In this document: one piece after another, positions 25,916 to 34,322 of the stretch
Numbering within the stretch: the first letter of the stretch is position 1
Layout of the letters: each line of letters begins with the position of its first letter
Source: CAYNSB01 sp964399625
GTDB lineage: Bacteria; Planctomycetota; Phycisphaerae; Phycisphaerales; UBA1924
NCBI GenBank assembly: GCA_964399625.1
Contig: CAYNSB010000026.1
Location: forward strand, 1 to 54,349
Length of the DNA: 54,349 nt
Reading direction: 5' to 3'
Program-made: the position numbers and the translations under genes
Notes under the pieces: model-generated
What the model saw: the letters and a program-made list of their open reading frames with translations, nothing else
What the model was told of the DNA's origin: nothing
The model's database searches: none

Positions 25916-26779
25916 TCAACTCGCAAAGAGCGGCAGTTGCGTCGTGGTGATGACCGGCGGCGCGCCCGCGCCAGGAACCAATGGAACCCAGCGGGTGGGC
26001 CTGTGCTGCTCGCTGATGGTGAGCGCGTAGTCGGCGCCGGCGTGCATGTCGGCGACGAGCTCTGGTCGGTTGCACTCGCGCGAGAGGTGCAGGAGCACGA
26101 CGTGCTGGCGCGGGGCGATGCGCTCGATGGCGTCGAGGGCCTGCTGGTTGGAGAGGTGGCCCGAGCCGCCCATGATGCGTCGCTTGAGGAAGGCGGGGCG
26201 GGACGAGGCGAGCTGCATCTGTGGGCAGTAGTTGGACTCGATGGCGAGGACATCGACGTTGCGCACGTGGTCGATGAAGGCGTCGGTGGTGTGGCCCAGG
26301 TCTGTGGCGAAGCCGAGGCGTGCGTGCGGTGCGTTGGACGGGGTGAGATCGAATCGGAAGGCGGTGACGCCCTGCTCGTCGTGGGCGAGGGTGATGGGAT
26401 CGATGCGGACGCCGGGGGCGATGGCCATGGGCTCGTGGAGGCCCTCGATGCGCATGCGGTCGCGCCGCTGGAGGGTGCGGGCGTGGCGCGGGTGGAGGAT
26501 GAAGCGGGCCTGGGGCGGGCGTGCCTTGCACCAGGAGAGGTGGAAGTGGTCGGCGTCGAGGTGCGTGAGGATGATGGCGTCGAGCTGGCCGAGCTGGAGC
26601 CCGCTGGCGCGGAGGAGCGGGAGCGTGCGTCGCGGGGAGAGGCCCGCGTCGATCATGACGAAGCGTGTCCAGCCGTCGATGTGGTAGGTGAGGACGGAGC
26701 AGTTTCCGCCCGAGCCCGAGGCGAGCACGCGCAGGGCGGGAGCGTTGGTGGGCGGGGGTGTGGGGGAGAGGAGGCTCAC
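25916..26779 (-). CDS. Metallo-beta-lactamase-fold hydrolase
   Basis: A 287-residue MBL-fold protein resembling YycJ/WalJ-type phosphodiesterases or nucleases. LASGSGGNCSVLTY opens the fold, then FVMIDAGLSPR, then the metal motif THLDADHFHLSW. The second His of the usual HxHxDH is Asp here, as in some other branches of the superfamily. Further motifs are GFATDLGHTTDAF and LAIESNYCP, and ILTHLDADH with LLHLSRECN for later ligands. The start is a GTG at 26779, 10 nt after the lpxA stop, because the upstream part of the frame lies antisense-like over lpxA. It is likely co-transcribed with lpxA. Confidence 0.85.
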   Translation of the reverse strand: MSLLSPTPPPTNAPALRVLASGSGGNCSVLTYHIDGWTRFVMIDAGLSPRRTLPLLRASGLQLGQLDAIILTHLDADHFHLSWCKARPPQARFILHPRHARTLQRRDRMRIEGLHEPMAIAPGVRIDPITLAHDEQGVTAFRFDLTPSNAPHARLGFATDLGHTTDAFIDHVRNVDVLAIESNYCPQMQLASSRPAFLKRRIMGGSGHLSNQQALDAIERIAPRQHVVLLHLSRECNRPELVADMHAGADYALTISEQHRPTRWVPLVPGAGAPPVITTTQLPLFAS

Positions 26780-26789
26780 GCGCGGGTCT

Positions 26790-27614
26790 TTAGACGGCGA
26801 CCTCGCTGTCCTCGTCGGAGGAGGAGCTTCGATCGAAGTGGCGCATGATGGGGCGCTTGGCGAGCTCGATGAAGTCGGCCATCTCGGCGGCGAGGGGGCA
26901 GGCTTCGGCGCGGGCCCGGAGTGCGGCGACCATCTCGTGCTTGGGGAGGTTGGCGCGGAAGACGTCGCGATAGGCTCGGCGGAGGAGGGTGATCTGCTGG
27001 GCTGGGACGGCGTTGCGGCGGAGGCCGACGAGGTTGAGTCCGGCAAGGCGGTTGCGAGAGTGGGCCATGCAGAAGGGTGGGACGTCGGTGGCGACAACGG
27101 CGCCTCCGGAGACGAAGGCGAGGCGTCCGACGCGATCGAACTGGTGGATGACGGAGCATGCGCCGAAGGTGACGCGATCGAAAAGCTTGGTGTGGCCGGC
27201 GAGGGCGCAGTTGTTGACGAGGATGACGTTGTTGCCGATCTGGGAGTCGTGCCCCATGTGGGCGTTGACCATGAGGAGGGCGTCGTTGCCGACGGAGGTG
27301 GGGGCGCGGTCGGATGTGGCGGCGTGGATGGTCACGTTCTCGCGGATGATGGCGTTGTTGCCGATGGCGACGCCGGCGGTGGGATCGCCGAGCTTGAACT
27401 TAAAGTCCTGCCCGGGGAAGCCGAGGCGGGCGCCGGGGTAGATGGTGGCGCGTTCGCCGATGGTGATGGGGCCCATGAGCGAGACGTGCGAGATTAGATG
27501 GCATCCGTGGCCCAGTCGCACGCGGCCTTGGAGCACGCAGAAGGGGCCGATCTGCACGTCGTCGGCGAGCTCGGATTCCTTGGAGACGATGGCGGTTGGG
27601 TGGATTGTGGGCAT
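26790..27614 (-). CDS. lpxA: UDP-N-acetylglucosamine acyltransferase LpxA
   Basis: A 274-residue left-handed beta-helix acyltransferase that starts lipid A synthesis by adding a hydroxyacyl chain to UDP-GlcNAc. The hexapeptide rungs run through residues 1-190 (IHPTAIVS, IGPFCVLQG and so on). NAHMGHDSQIGNNVILVNNCALAGH carries the conserved catalytic His region. A helical C-terminal domain (about 195-260) follows, with an acidic Ser/Asp tail. It implies an LPS-like outer membrane. TATCAT lies 8 nt before the ATG, with no Shine-Dalgarno. lpxB, lpxC and lpxD are not in the window. Confidence 0.95.
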   Translation of the reverse strand: MPTIHPTAIVSKESELADDVQIGPFCVLQGRVRLGHGCHLISHVSLMGPITIGERATIYPGARLGFPGQDFKFKLGDPTAGVAIGNNAIIRENVTIHAATSDRAPTSVGNDALLMVNAHMGHDSQIGNNVILVNNCALAGHTKLFDRVTFGACSVIHQFDRVGRLAFVSGGAVVATDVPPFCMAHSRNRLAGLNLVGLRRNAVPAQQITLLRRAYRDVFRANLPKHEMVAALRARAEACPLAAEMADFIELAKRPIMRHFDRSSSSDEDSEVAV

Positions 27615-27622
27615 GCGAGGGG

Positions 27623-27628
27623 ATGATA
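27623..27628 (-). promoter_or_regulatory. Candidate -10 hexamer TATCAT, leaderless pattern
   Basis: TATCAT lies 8 nt before the lpxA ATG. Confidence 0.42.
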
Positions 27629-27680
27629 TGTCGGCGTGGCGGGCGTGCCCGATCGCGTCGCCTGGGTCGCGGGGAGTTCT

Positions 27681-27686
27681 TAGGAT
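27681..27686 (+). promoter_or_regulatory. TAGGAT before the lipB GTG start
   Basis: TAGGAT lies 5 nt before the GTG at 27692. It could be a leaderless -10 element, or the AGGA within it could serve as a weak Shine-Dalgarno. Confidence 0.35.
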
Positions 27687-27691
27687 CGAGC

Positions 27692-28408
27692 GTGAGCGAT
27701 GTGCGCGTGATTGACCTTGGGCGCATGGCGTACGCGGAGGCGTACCGGGAGCAGTGCCGGCACGTGGATGAGGTGCTGGCGACGCGGGAAGCGGGGCGGG
27801 CGGAGATGGGGCGGGTGCTGATGGTGGAGCATCCGGCGGTGATCACGGTGACGCGACGTGCCGGGGCGATGGGGCACCTGCTCGTGTCGCGTGAGCAACT
27901 GGTGTCGCGCGGGGTGACGCTGGAGGAAACGGATCGGGGCGGGGACATCACGTACCACGGGCCGGGGCAGATCGTGTGCTACCCGATCCTGGACCTGAAC
28001 ACTCTGAACTTGGGGCTGCACGCGTACATGCGCCTGCTGGAGGAGTCGGTGATCGGGACGTGTGGGGAGGTCGGCATCGAGTGCGTGCGCGACGCGGGGG
28101 CGACGGGCGTGTGGGTGCGCGGGGCGGACGGGGGCGCGGAGGCGAAGGTGTGCGCGATGGGGGTGCGCGTGCGGAAGTGGGTGAGCATGCACGGGCTGGC
28201 GTTGAACGTGTCGCCCGACCTTTCGCACTTTGATCTCATCGTGGCGTGCGGGCTCGTGGGGCGGCGCGTGACGAGCCTGGAGCGGGAGTGGGAGGCGCGC
28301 GGGCTGGCGGGGCGATCGATGGACGATGTGCGCTCGGTGCTGGCGCGGCGTCTTGTCGCGGCGGTGCGCGAGCAGGCGGATCGGGCGGCGGCGATGCGGC
28401 GCGGGTGA
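27692..28408 (+). CDS. lipB: Octanoyltransferase LipB
   Basis: A 238-residue enzyme that moves octanoyl from acyl carrier protein to lipoyl-dependent enzymes, the first step of lipoate synthesis. RGGDITYHGPGQIVCYPILDL is the family signature. AKVCAMGVRVRKWVSMHGLALNV provides the catalytic Lys region, and the Cys in VACGLVGRRVTSL is the expected nucleophile. The start is a GTG at 27692; the frame upstream of it overlaps lpxA and its short gap and is not protein-like. lipA is not in the window. comB follows after 34 nt. Confidence 0.95.
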   Translation: MSDVRVIDLGRMAYAEAYREQCRHVDEVLATREAGRAEMGRVLMVEHPAVITVTRRAGAMGHLLVSREQLVSRGVTLEETDRGGDITYHGPGQIVCYPILDLNTLNLGLHAYMRLLEESVIGTCGEVGIECVRDAGATGVWVRGADGGAEAKVCAMGVRVRKWVSMHGLALNVSPDLSHFDLIVACGLVGRRVTSLEREWEARGLAGRSMDDVRSVLARRLVAAVREQADRAAAMRRG

Positions 28409-28431
28409 GACGTCCGCTCGCGGCGCGTTCC

Positions 28432-28437
28432 TACCGT
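28432..28437 (+). promoter_or_regulatory. Candidate -10 hexamer TACCGT, leaderless pattern
   Basis: TACCGT lies 5 nt before the comB ATG, with no Shine-Dalgarno between. Confidence 0.4.
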
Positions 28438-28442
28438 CGTTC

Positions 28443-29207
28443 ATGCCCGTGAGCGTTCACCTGGCTCCGACGTTTGTGCCGCCTGAGGTCTTTGCGGGGT
28501 CCGTCGCGATCGTGGTCGACCTGATTCGCGCGACAACGACGATCACGAGCGCACTGGCGGCGGGCGCCGATCGCGTGATCCCGTGCGCGACGATCGAGGA
28601 GGTGCATGGGCTGCGGGGGCGGTTTGAGGCCGGGACGATCCTGACGGGCGGCGAGCGCGGGGGCCTGGCGATCGAGGGGTTTGATCTGGGCAACGGGCCG
28701 CAGGAGTACACGACGGAGCGGGTGAAGGGGCGGACGATCCTGTTCACGACGACCAACGGCACGCGGGCGATCCGGCATGCCGGGCTTGCGCGGCACGTGC
28801 TGGCGGGGTGCTTTCTGAACCTGGATAGCGTGGTCGGGCTTGCGTGCCGGCTCTCGCGAGAGGGCGGCTCGGCGGTGCCGATCCACATTCTGTGCACGGG
28901 CGTGGAGGGGAAGGCGTGCGTCGAGGACACGCTGTGCGCCGGGGCCTTGGCCGAGCGGGTGACGCGGGCGCTGGGCGAGCGGGTGGGTGGTGATGATGGT
29001 CTGGCGGCGTGCGGGGCGTGGCGGGCGCACGGCGGCACGGCGGCGTCGCTCGTGGGAGCGCTGCGGGCGAGCGAGGGCGGGAGGAACCTGGAGCGGATCG
29101 GGCTCGGATGGCAGGTTGACGCGTGCGCCGCGATGAACACGACGGCGATCGTGCCTCGCCGCGTGGACGGCGGGGCGCTCATCGGTGAGCGCTTCGACGC
29201 GGTGTGA
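28443..29207 (+). CDS. comB: 2-phosphosulfolactate phosphatase family protein (ComB)
   Basis: A 254-residue member of the ComB family, first known as 2-phosphosulfolactate phosphatase of coenzyme M synthesis but widespread in bacteria that lack coenzyme M. Family motifs are VVDLIRATTTITSAL near the N-terminus, LTGGERGGLAIEGFDLGNGP, and RTILFTTTNGTRAI. The acidic residue in the first motif would bind magnesium. Neither ComA nor other coenzyme M genes are near, so the substrate here is unknown. The start is ATG 28443, with TACCGT 5 nt upstream. Confidence 0.88.
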   Translation: MPVSVHLAPTFVPPEVFAGSVAIVVDLIRATTTITSALAAGADRVIPCATIEEVHGLRGRFEAGTILTGGERGGLAIEGFDLGNGPQEYTTERVKGRTILFTTTNGTRAIRHAGLARHVLAGCFLNLDSVVGLACRLSREGGSAVPIHILCTGVEGKACVEDTLCAGALAERVTRALGERVGGDDGLAACGAWRAHGGTAASLVGALRASEGGRNLERIGLGWQVDACAAMNTTAIVPRRVDGGALIGERFDAV

Positions 29208-29243
29208 CCGGGGCTGGAGGGCTGGTGCGGGCCCGCGCGGTCG

Positions 29244-29249
29244 CTACGA
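29244..29249 (+). promoter_or_regulatory. Candidate -10 hexamer TACGAT before ctpA-like gene
   Basis: TACGAT in the context CGCTACGATC lies 31 nt before the GTG start. The same ten-base context recurs at 36641-36650 before purA. Confidence 0.38.
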
Positions 29250-29280
29250 TCGTTGAGCACCCCCCCCCTCGGAGTTCCCC

Positions 29281-30990
29281 GTGCCTCCAATCTCCAAGTC
29301 TCCTCTCTGGTTCCGCGTCGGGCTTGTCGCGACGCTGGGCACCGCGGTCGTCGGTTCCACGCTGGCGCTGACGCGGCCGGACTACTCGTTCTTCGATCCG
29401 ATCATCGACGTTGAGCGTCTGATCGCGCAGCGGTACGTGACGGAGCCGGACCTGAAGGCGATGCAGCAGGCGGCGATCTCGGGGATGGTGGAGTCGCTGA
29501 ACGATCCGTACACGATCTACGTGCCGCCGGTGGAGACTCGGGAGTTCACGAAGGAGTTGACGGGCGAGTTCGTGGGGATCGGGGTTCAGGTGGTGTCGCG
29601 CGACTCGTGGCTGACGGTGGTGACGCCGCTGGAGGACACGCCGGCGTTCCGCGCGGGGATCATGGCGGAGGACCGGATCGTGGAGATCGAGGGGAAGTCC
29701 ACGGCGGGGCTGAGCACGGACGATTGCATCAACCTGCTCACGGGCGTGCCCGGGACGCCGGTGAAGATCGTGGTTGAGCGCAAGGGGCAGAAGATCTCCT
29801 TCACGATCCCGCGCGAGCGGATCGTGACCAAGACGGTCAAGGGATTCCACTACGGCGCGGGGGATGGTGGCGGCGGCAAGAGCGCGCCCGACGCGGGCGG
29901 CGGCAACGGATGGAACTACGTGATCGATCCGGCGCGGCGCGTGGCGTACATCCGCTTCACGCAGTTCACGCCGACCTCCGCGGATGAGATCACGCAGACG
30001 CTCGAGAGCCTTGGAGCGCGGGACGGCAAGCTGGGCGGGCTGATCCTGGACCTGCGGTGGAATCCGGGCGGGGTGCTGTCTGATGCGGTGCAGATCGCGG
30101 ACCTTTTCCTGACGGAAGGGGTGATCGTGTCGACCAAGGGCCGCGCGCACACGGAGGAGGTGGCGCGGGCGACGAAGGAGGGCACGCTGCCGGATTTCCC
30201 GCTGGTGCTGCTGATCAACTCTGGGTCGGCTTCGGCGTCGGAGGTGCTGGCGGGCGCGCTGACGGAGCAGAAGCGTGCGATCGCGGTGGGGACGCGCTCG
30301 TTCGGCAAGGGGTCCGTGCAGGGGGTGATCTCGCTGCCCTCGGGGCAGGGTCAGCTGAAGATCACGGAGCAGAAGTACTACTTGCCGTCGGGTCGTTCGA
30401 TCCATCGGACCGAGAGCAGCACGACGTGGGGTGTCGATCCGACGGACGGGTTCTACGTGCCCATGAGCGACGAGCAGATCCGCGACATGCTCGAGGTGCG
30501 CCGGCAGGAAGAGGTGATCAGTAACGGCGGGGGCAAGGGGAGCGGGCAGTGGTCCGATCCCTCGTGGATCCTCGATCACCTGAAGGACCCTCAACTGGCG
30601 GCGGGGCTGCGGGCGATCCAGGGTAAGATCGACTCGGGCCAGTGGTCGGCGACGGGGCAGGCGAACCCGAGCGACAAGGACGTGACGGGCAAGGAGCTCG
30701 AGCGTCTGTCGCGCTTGCGGGATCGGATGGAGAAGGAGTTGGCGCGCCTGGACAAGCGGATCGACGCGCTGGAGGAGAACACGCCGGCGGTGGAGCGGAC
30801 GGCGCTGCTGCCCAAGGACGCGCCGATCGCGGGTGGGCACCTGGAGATCTTCGACAAGGACGGGAAGAAGGTGACGACGCTGCGGATCACGGGCACCGAT
30901 CTTGAGCGCTGGCTGCAGGAGGCCGACGTGAAGCCCGACGGCGAGTCGGGCAAGACGGAAGCACCCAAGGTCGATGGGTCGAAGAAGTAG
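29281..30990 (+). CDS. C-terminal processing peptidase, S41 family
   Basis: A 569-residue periplasmic protease: an N-terminal membrane anchor (about 10-30), a helical cap with YVTEPDLKAMQQAAISGMVESL, a PDZ domain (about 95-190), and the S41 catalytic core (about 210-390) with DLRWNPGGVL, the Ser in NSGSASASEVLAGAL and the Lys in GTRSFGKGSVQ. A helical C-terminus (about 450-510) with a Leu/Arg/Glu coiled coil (LERLSRLRDRMEKELARLD) follows, then a Lys-rich end. It would process or degrade envelope proteins from their C-termini. The start is a GTG at 29281 with GGAG 6 nt upstream. tsaD follows after 21 nt. Confidence 0.93.
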   Translation: MPPISKSPLWFRVGLVATLGTAVVGSTLALTRPDYSFFDPIIDVERLIAQRYVTEPDLKAMQQAAISGMVESLNDPYTIYVPPVETREFTKELTGEFVGIGVQVVSRDSWLTVVTPLEDTPAFRAGIMAEDRIVEIEGKSTAGLSTDDCINLLTGVPGTPVKIVVERKGQKISFTIPRERIVTKTVKGFHYGAGDGGGGKSAPDAGGGNGWNYVIDPARRVAYIRFTQFTPTSADEITQTLESLGARDGKLGGLILDLRWNPGGVLSDAVQIADLFLTEGVIVSTKGRAHTEEVARATKEGTLPDFPLVLLINSGSASASEVLAGALTEQKRAIAVGTRSFGKGSVQGVISLPSGQGQLKITEQKYYLPSGRSIHRTESSTTWGVDPTDGFYVPMSDEQIRDMLEVRRQEEVISNGGGKGSGQWSDPSWILDHLKDPQLAAGLRAIQGKIDSGQWSATGQANPSDKDVTGKELERLSRLRDRMEKELARLDKRIDALEENTPAVERTALLPKDAPIAGGHLEIFDKDGKKVTTLRITGTDLERWLQEADVKPDGESGKTEAPKVDGSKK

Positions 30991-31011
30991 GCGGGCGTCG
31001 ATGGGCGCGTC

Positions 31012-32085
31012 ATGCTGATCCTGGGGGTGGAAACATCGTGCGACGAGACGGGCGCGGCGGTGGTGCGCGATGGGCGCATAGTGCTGTCGTCGGTGATCGC
31101 GAGCCAGCACGATCTGCACGCGGAGTTCGCGGGCGTGGTGCCGGAGTTGGCGAGCCGGGCGCACGCGGAGCGCGTCCTGCCGATCGTGCGGGCGGCGCTG
31201 GATGGGGCGGGGGTGTCGCTCTGGCAGATCGACGCGATCGCGGTGGGGCATCGACCAGGGCTGATCGGCTCGCTGCTGGTGGGTGTTGCCGCGGCGAAGG
31301 CGCTCGCGTGGAGCCTGGGCAAGCCGCTGATCGGCGTGGATCATGTTCACGCGCACCTGTACGCGGGGGTGCTCACGCGTGGGGAGTCGGGCGCGGCGCA
31401 CGCGGGCGATTCGCTGTTTCCGTCGCTGGGGCTGGTGGTCTCGGGCGGGCACACGTCGCTGTACCGGCTTGAGTCGTGGACCGAGGTGTCGCGGCTGGGC
31501 GCCACGATCGACGATGCGATGGGGGAGGCGTACGACAAGGCGGGGACGATCCTGGGGCTTGGATATCCCGGCGGGCCCAACGTGGATCGGCTGGCGCAGC
31601 GTCCCGGGGCGGATGATCGCGCGTACGAGTTTCCGATCGCGCGAATCGGGCCGGAGTCGCTGGACTTCTCGTTCTCCGGGCTCAAGACGAGCCTGCTCTA
31701 CGCGGTGCGGGGAACGCCGGTGCGGGGTGGGACGTTCGAGCGGGATCACACGTGGCTCAGCGAGGCGAGCAAGGCGGACCTTGCGGCGAGCTTCCAGCGC
31801 GCGGCGGTGGCGGCGGTGGTGCTGAAGGTGGGGCGGGCGCTTGAGCGGATGTCGTCGGGGGGAGGGGCGCGGTCGCTCCTGGTGGGCGGGGGCGTGAGCG
31901 CGAACTCGCGCTTGCGCGAGGAGTTGGGCTTGCTCGAGCGCGAGCGGGGGCTGCAGCTTGTGATGCCGGCGATGGAGTTTTGCGTGGACAACGCGGCGAT
32001 GATCGCGGGGCTCGCGTGCGCGTTGCACGGGGCCGGGCGCGTGTCGTCGCTGGATCTTCAGGCCGAGCCGACGTCCGCGTTGTAG
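31012..32085 (+). CDS. tsaD: tRNA N6-adenosine threonylcarbamoyltransferase TsaD
   Basis: A 357-residue ASKHA-fold enzyme that puts the threonylcarbamoyl group on A37 of ANN-decoding tRNAs, with TsaB and TsaE. Motifs: ILGVETSCDETGAAVV at the N-terminus, PELASRAH, the metal-binding VDHVHAHLYAG, LVVSGGHTSLY, and the second lobe GLGYPGGPNVDRLA and LLVGGGVSANSRLRE. The length is normal. Neither tsaB nor tsaE is in the window. It follows the S41 peptidase closely and likely shares its transcript. Confidence 0.97.
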   Translation: MLILGVETSCDETGAAVVRDGRIVLSSVIASQHDLHAEFAGVVPELASRAHAERVLPIVRAALDGAGVSLWQIDAIAVGHRPGLIGSLLVGVAAAKALAWSLGKPLIGVDHVHAHLYAGVLTRGESGAAHAGDSLFPSLGLVVSGGHTSLYRLESWTEVSRLGATIDDAMGEAYDKAGTILGLGYPGGPNVDRLAQRPGADDRAYEFPIARIGPESLDFSFSGLKTSLLYAVRGTPVRGGTFERDHTWLSEASKADLAASFQRAAVAAVVLKVGRALERMSSGGGARSLLVGGGVSANSRLREELGLLERERGLQLVMPAMEFCVDNAAMIAGLACALHGAGRVSSLDLQAEPTSAL

Positions 32086-32137
32086 CGGGCGTGGGGGCGG
32101 TTCGGGAGTTGGCGCGTGGGCTTTGGGGCGTCGGACC

Positions 32138-32662
32138 ATGCATCCTGCCGCGCTTTCTGAGGATGAACTTCTGGCGCAGTGCTCGACGCGTCGTGGGCGC
32201 ACGCGCGGGCCGGGCGGGCAGAACCGGAACAAGGTGGAGACGCTGATCGAGCTGACGCACACGCCGACGGGGGTGTCGGCGCACGCTGGCGAGCGTCGCT
32301 CGCAGCACGAGAACAAGCGTGTGGCGTTGCGGCGGCTTCGGCTGGCGCTGGCGGTGTCGGTGCGTGAGGCGGTGCCGCTGGGCGATGCGATCTCGGCGTT
32401 GTGGCGATCGCGTCTGCGCGGGGCCGAGGCGGGCTCGCGGGCGCTGCCGCGGATCGTGTGCAACCCGGATCATCAGGACTTTCCGGCGTTGCTGGCCGAG
32501 GCGCTAGACATGCTCGAGGCGTGCCGGGGCGACCCGGGGAAGGCAGGGGCACGGCTTGATTGCTCGCCCAGTTCGCTGGTTCGGCTGCTGAAGGATCATC
32601 CGCCGGCGATGGTGGTGTTGAACCGCTGGCGCGGCGAGCGTGGGGAGCACCCGCTGCGGTGA
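32138..32662 (+). CDS. RF-1-domain protein with GGQ, release-factor-like
   Basis: A 174-residue protein with the peptide-release domain but no codon-recognition domain. The GGQ motif is at residues 26-28 in RTRGPGGQNRNKVET, followed by GVSAHAGERRSQHENK, as in class I release factors and ArfB/YaeJ. Beyond about residue 70 there is no ArfB-like basic tail. Instead there is a neutral helical segment, then LPRIVCNPDHQDFPALLAEALDML and LDCSPSSLVRLLKDHPPAM. It may rescue stalled ribosomes or hydrolyse peptidyl-tRNA in another setting. The start at 32138 is the ATG; a TTG at 32123 would add 5 residues. Confidence 0.82.
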   Translation: MHPAALSEDELLAQCSTRRGRTRGPGGQNRNKVETLIELTHTPTGVSAHAGERRSQHENKRVALRRLRLALAVSVREAVPLGDAISALWRSRLRGAEAGSRALPRIVCNPDHQDFPALLAEALDMLEACRGDPGKAGARLDCSPSSLVRLLKDHPPAMVVLNRWRGERGEHPLR

Positions 32663-32706
32663 GGCCCGGCGTTGAACCGGAGCGGTGGCGCGCCGACGAT
32701 TGGTCC

Positions 32707-33525
32707 GTGGAACCGACGCCCCCAGCCTCCCGAGGCCCGCACCTGGAACCGATCCCTGTCGAGGGGGGCGGCGAGGGCGCGATCCGAGCGCCGAAGCTTT
32801 CGGGGCACGTCGTGGTGCGTGAGAGCGCGGACGATGTGATCGATGCGATGGCGGCGGACCTGCTGTTCCAGGCGCACGCGTGCGTGCGGGCGTTTGGCGA
32901 CTTTCACCTGGCGCTCTCGGGCGGGTCGACGCCCGAGCCGCTGTACCGGCGGTTGATGCTCGATCCGCTGTACCGGAATCTGCCGTGGAAGCGGACGCAC
33001 CTTTGGATCGTGGATGAGCGGCGCGTGCCGTTCGACGATGAGCGCTCGAACTTCCGGATGATCAAGGAAGTTCTCGCGGACCACTCGGACATTCCGCACG
33101 ACCAGGTGCACCCGATGCGCGCGATGGACGCGAGCGTGGATCGCGATTACGAGCGCGAGTTGCGCGAGCACCTGGGCTGGCGTGAGAAGGGGCACGATCG
33201 GCTGGACTTCGTGGTGCTGGGGATGGGCGCGGACGGACATACGGCGAGCCTGTTCCCGCGGTCGGCGGCGCTGGGCGCGGAGTCGCGGTTGGTGGTGATC
33301 AACGCGGGGGCGGGTGTGACGCCGCCCGATCGGGTGACCATGACGTATGGGCTGCTCAACGCGTCGCGGTTCCTTGGGGTGCTGGTGACGGGGGAGAAGA
33401 AGCGGGAGACGATCGCGCGGGTGGAGGCGCGGGCGGCGGGGCGCGAGGAGCTTCCGATCCTGGGCATCGCGCCGCTGGCGGGGGAGCTGCGGTGGTACCT
33501 CGATCGTGCGGCCTGTCCGTCGTGA
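32707..33525 (+). CDS. pgl: 6-phosphogluconolactonase-type protein
   Basis: A 272-residue member of the NagB/DevB fold family, whose 6-phosphogluconolactonases carry out the second step of the pentose phosphate pathway. Motifs: FHLALSGGSTPEPLYRRL, THLWIVDERRVPFDDERSNF and DFVVLGMGADGHTASLFP. The start is uncertain. GTG 32707 gives a short extension before the domain, whereas GTG 32659 overlaps the previous stop and adds 16 residues. It ends in a 4-nt GTGA overlap with the next gene, so it is translated in one operon with the release-factor-like and pseudouridine synthase genes. Confidence 0.9.
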   Translation: MEPTPPASRGPHLEPIPVEGGGEGAIRAPKLSGHVVVRESADDVIDAMAADLLFQAHACVRAFGDFHLALSGGSTPEPLYRRLMLDPLYRNLPWKRTHLWIVDERRVPFDDERSNFRMIKEVLADHSDIPHDQVHPMRAMDASVDRDYERELREHLGWREKGHDRLDFVVLGMGADGHTASLFPRSAALGAESRLVVINAGAGVTPPDRVTMTYGLLNASRFLGVLVTGEKKRETIARVEARAAGREELPILGIAPLAGELRWYLDRAACPS

Positions 33526-34313
33526 ATCTCTCGGTCACGCCCAACCCGTCGGTGCGGTTCCGCATTCGCCACGAGGACGAGGACGTGGTGGTGATCGACA
33601 AGCCCCAGGGGCTGGTGACGCAGCCGGGCAAGGGGCACGAGGACGACACGCTGCTCAACGGGCTCTTCGCGCGTTTCGGGGCGACGCTGCAGAACCTCGG
33701 GGCGGCGCGGGACTTTGGTCTGCTGCACCGGCTGGACAAGCACACGTCGGGGCTGCTGATCGTGGGTCTTCGGGCGCGGGCGTACGACGCGCTGCGTGAG
33801 GACTTCGCGCATCGGCGGATCAAGAAGTTCTATTGGGCGGTGGCGCACAGGGCGCCGGCGAAGCCGACGGGCGTGATCAATCGACCGATCCTGGAGACGA
33901 GCGGGGATCAGAAGCTGGCGCGGGTGGCGGCGTCGGGGAAGCCCGCGATCACGGCGTACCGCACGCTGGGCGTGGGGTCGATCGGCGGGGGCGCGGCGCT
34001 GGTCGAGGCGCGGCCGGTGACGGGGCGGCTGCACCAGGTGCGGGTGCATCTGGCGTCGATCGGGTGCGAGCTGCTGGGCGATGACTTGTACGCGAAGGAC
34101 GCGATCGCGCGGGCGGCGCCGCGCGTCGCGCTGCATTCGCATCGCGTCGTGTTCACGCACCCCACGACGGGCGAGGTGCTCGACATCCGCTCGCCCTGGC
34201 CCAAGGACCTTGATGGCGTGCTGCGGCGGCTGGGGCTTCCCAAGCCCACGGTGGAGAGCGCTTCGGGGATGGCGGCGAGCGACGACGAGCCCGTCGATGG
34301 CGAGCGGGAGTGA
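33522..34313 (+). CDS. RluA/RluD-family pseudouridine synthase
   Basis: A 263-residue pseudouridine synthase without an S4 domain. Motifs: VVVIDKPQGLVTQPGKG (family motif I), the catalytic loop GLLHRLDKHTSGLLIV with the Asp nucleophile, KFYWAVAHRAP, and TGRLHQVRVHLASIGCELLGDDLY. It would modify uridine in rRNA or tRNA; the target is not predictable. The GTG start at 33522 overlaps the pgl stop by 4 nt. The C-terminus has an acidic tail. The next gene converges with a 9-nt gap. Confidence 0.93.
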   Translation: MNLSVTPNPSVRFRIRHEDEDVVVIDKPQGLVTQPGKGHEDDTLLNGLFARFGATLQNLGAARDFGLLHRLDKHTSGLLIVGLRARAYDALREDFAHRRIKKFYWAVAHRAPAKPTGVINRPILETSGDQKLARVAASGKPAITAYRTLGVGSIGGGAALVEARPVTGRLHQVRVHLASIGCELLGDDLYAKDAIARAAPRVALHSHRVVFTHPTTGEVLDIRSPWPKDLDGVLRRLGLPKPTVESASGMAASDDEPVDGERE

Positions 34314-34322
34314 GCGCGGGGG

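Noticed and set aside
29179..32463. Minus-strand open frame of 1094 codons over ctpA, tsaD and the GGQ gene
   Set aside because: Arg/His/Pro-rich shadow. The plus-strand genes match known families over their full length.
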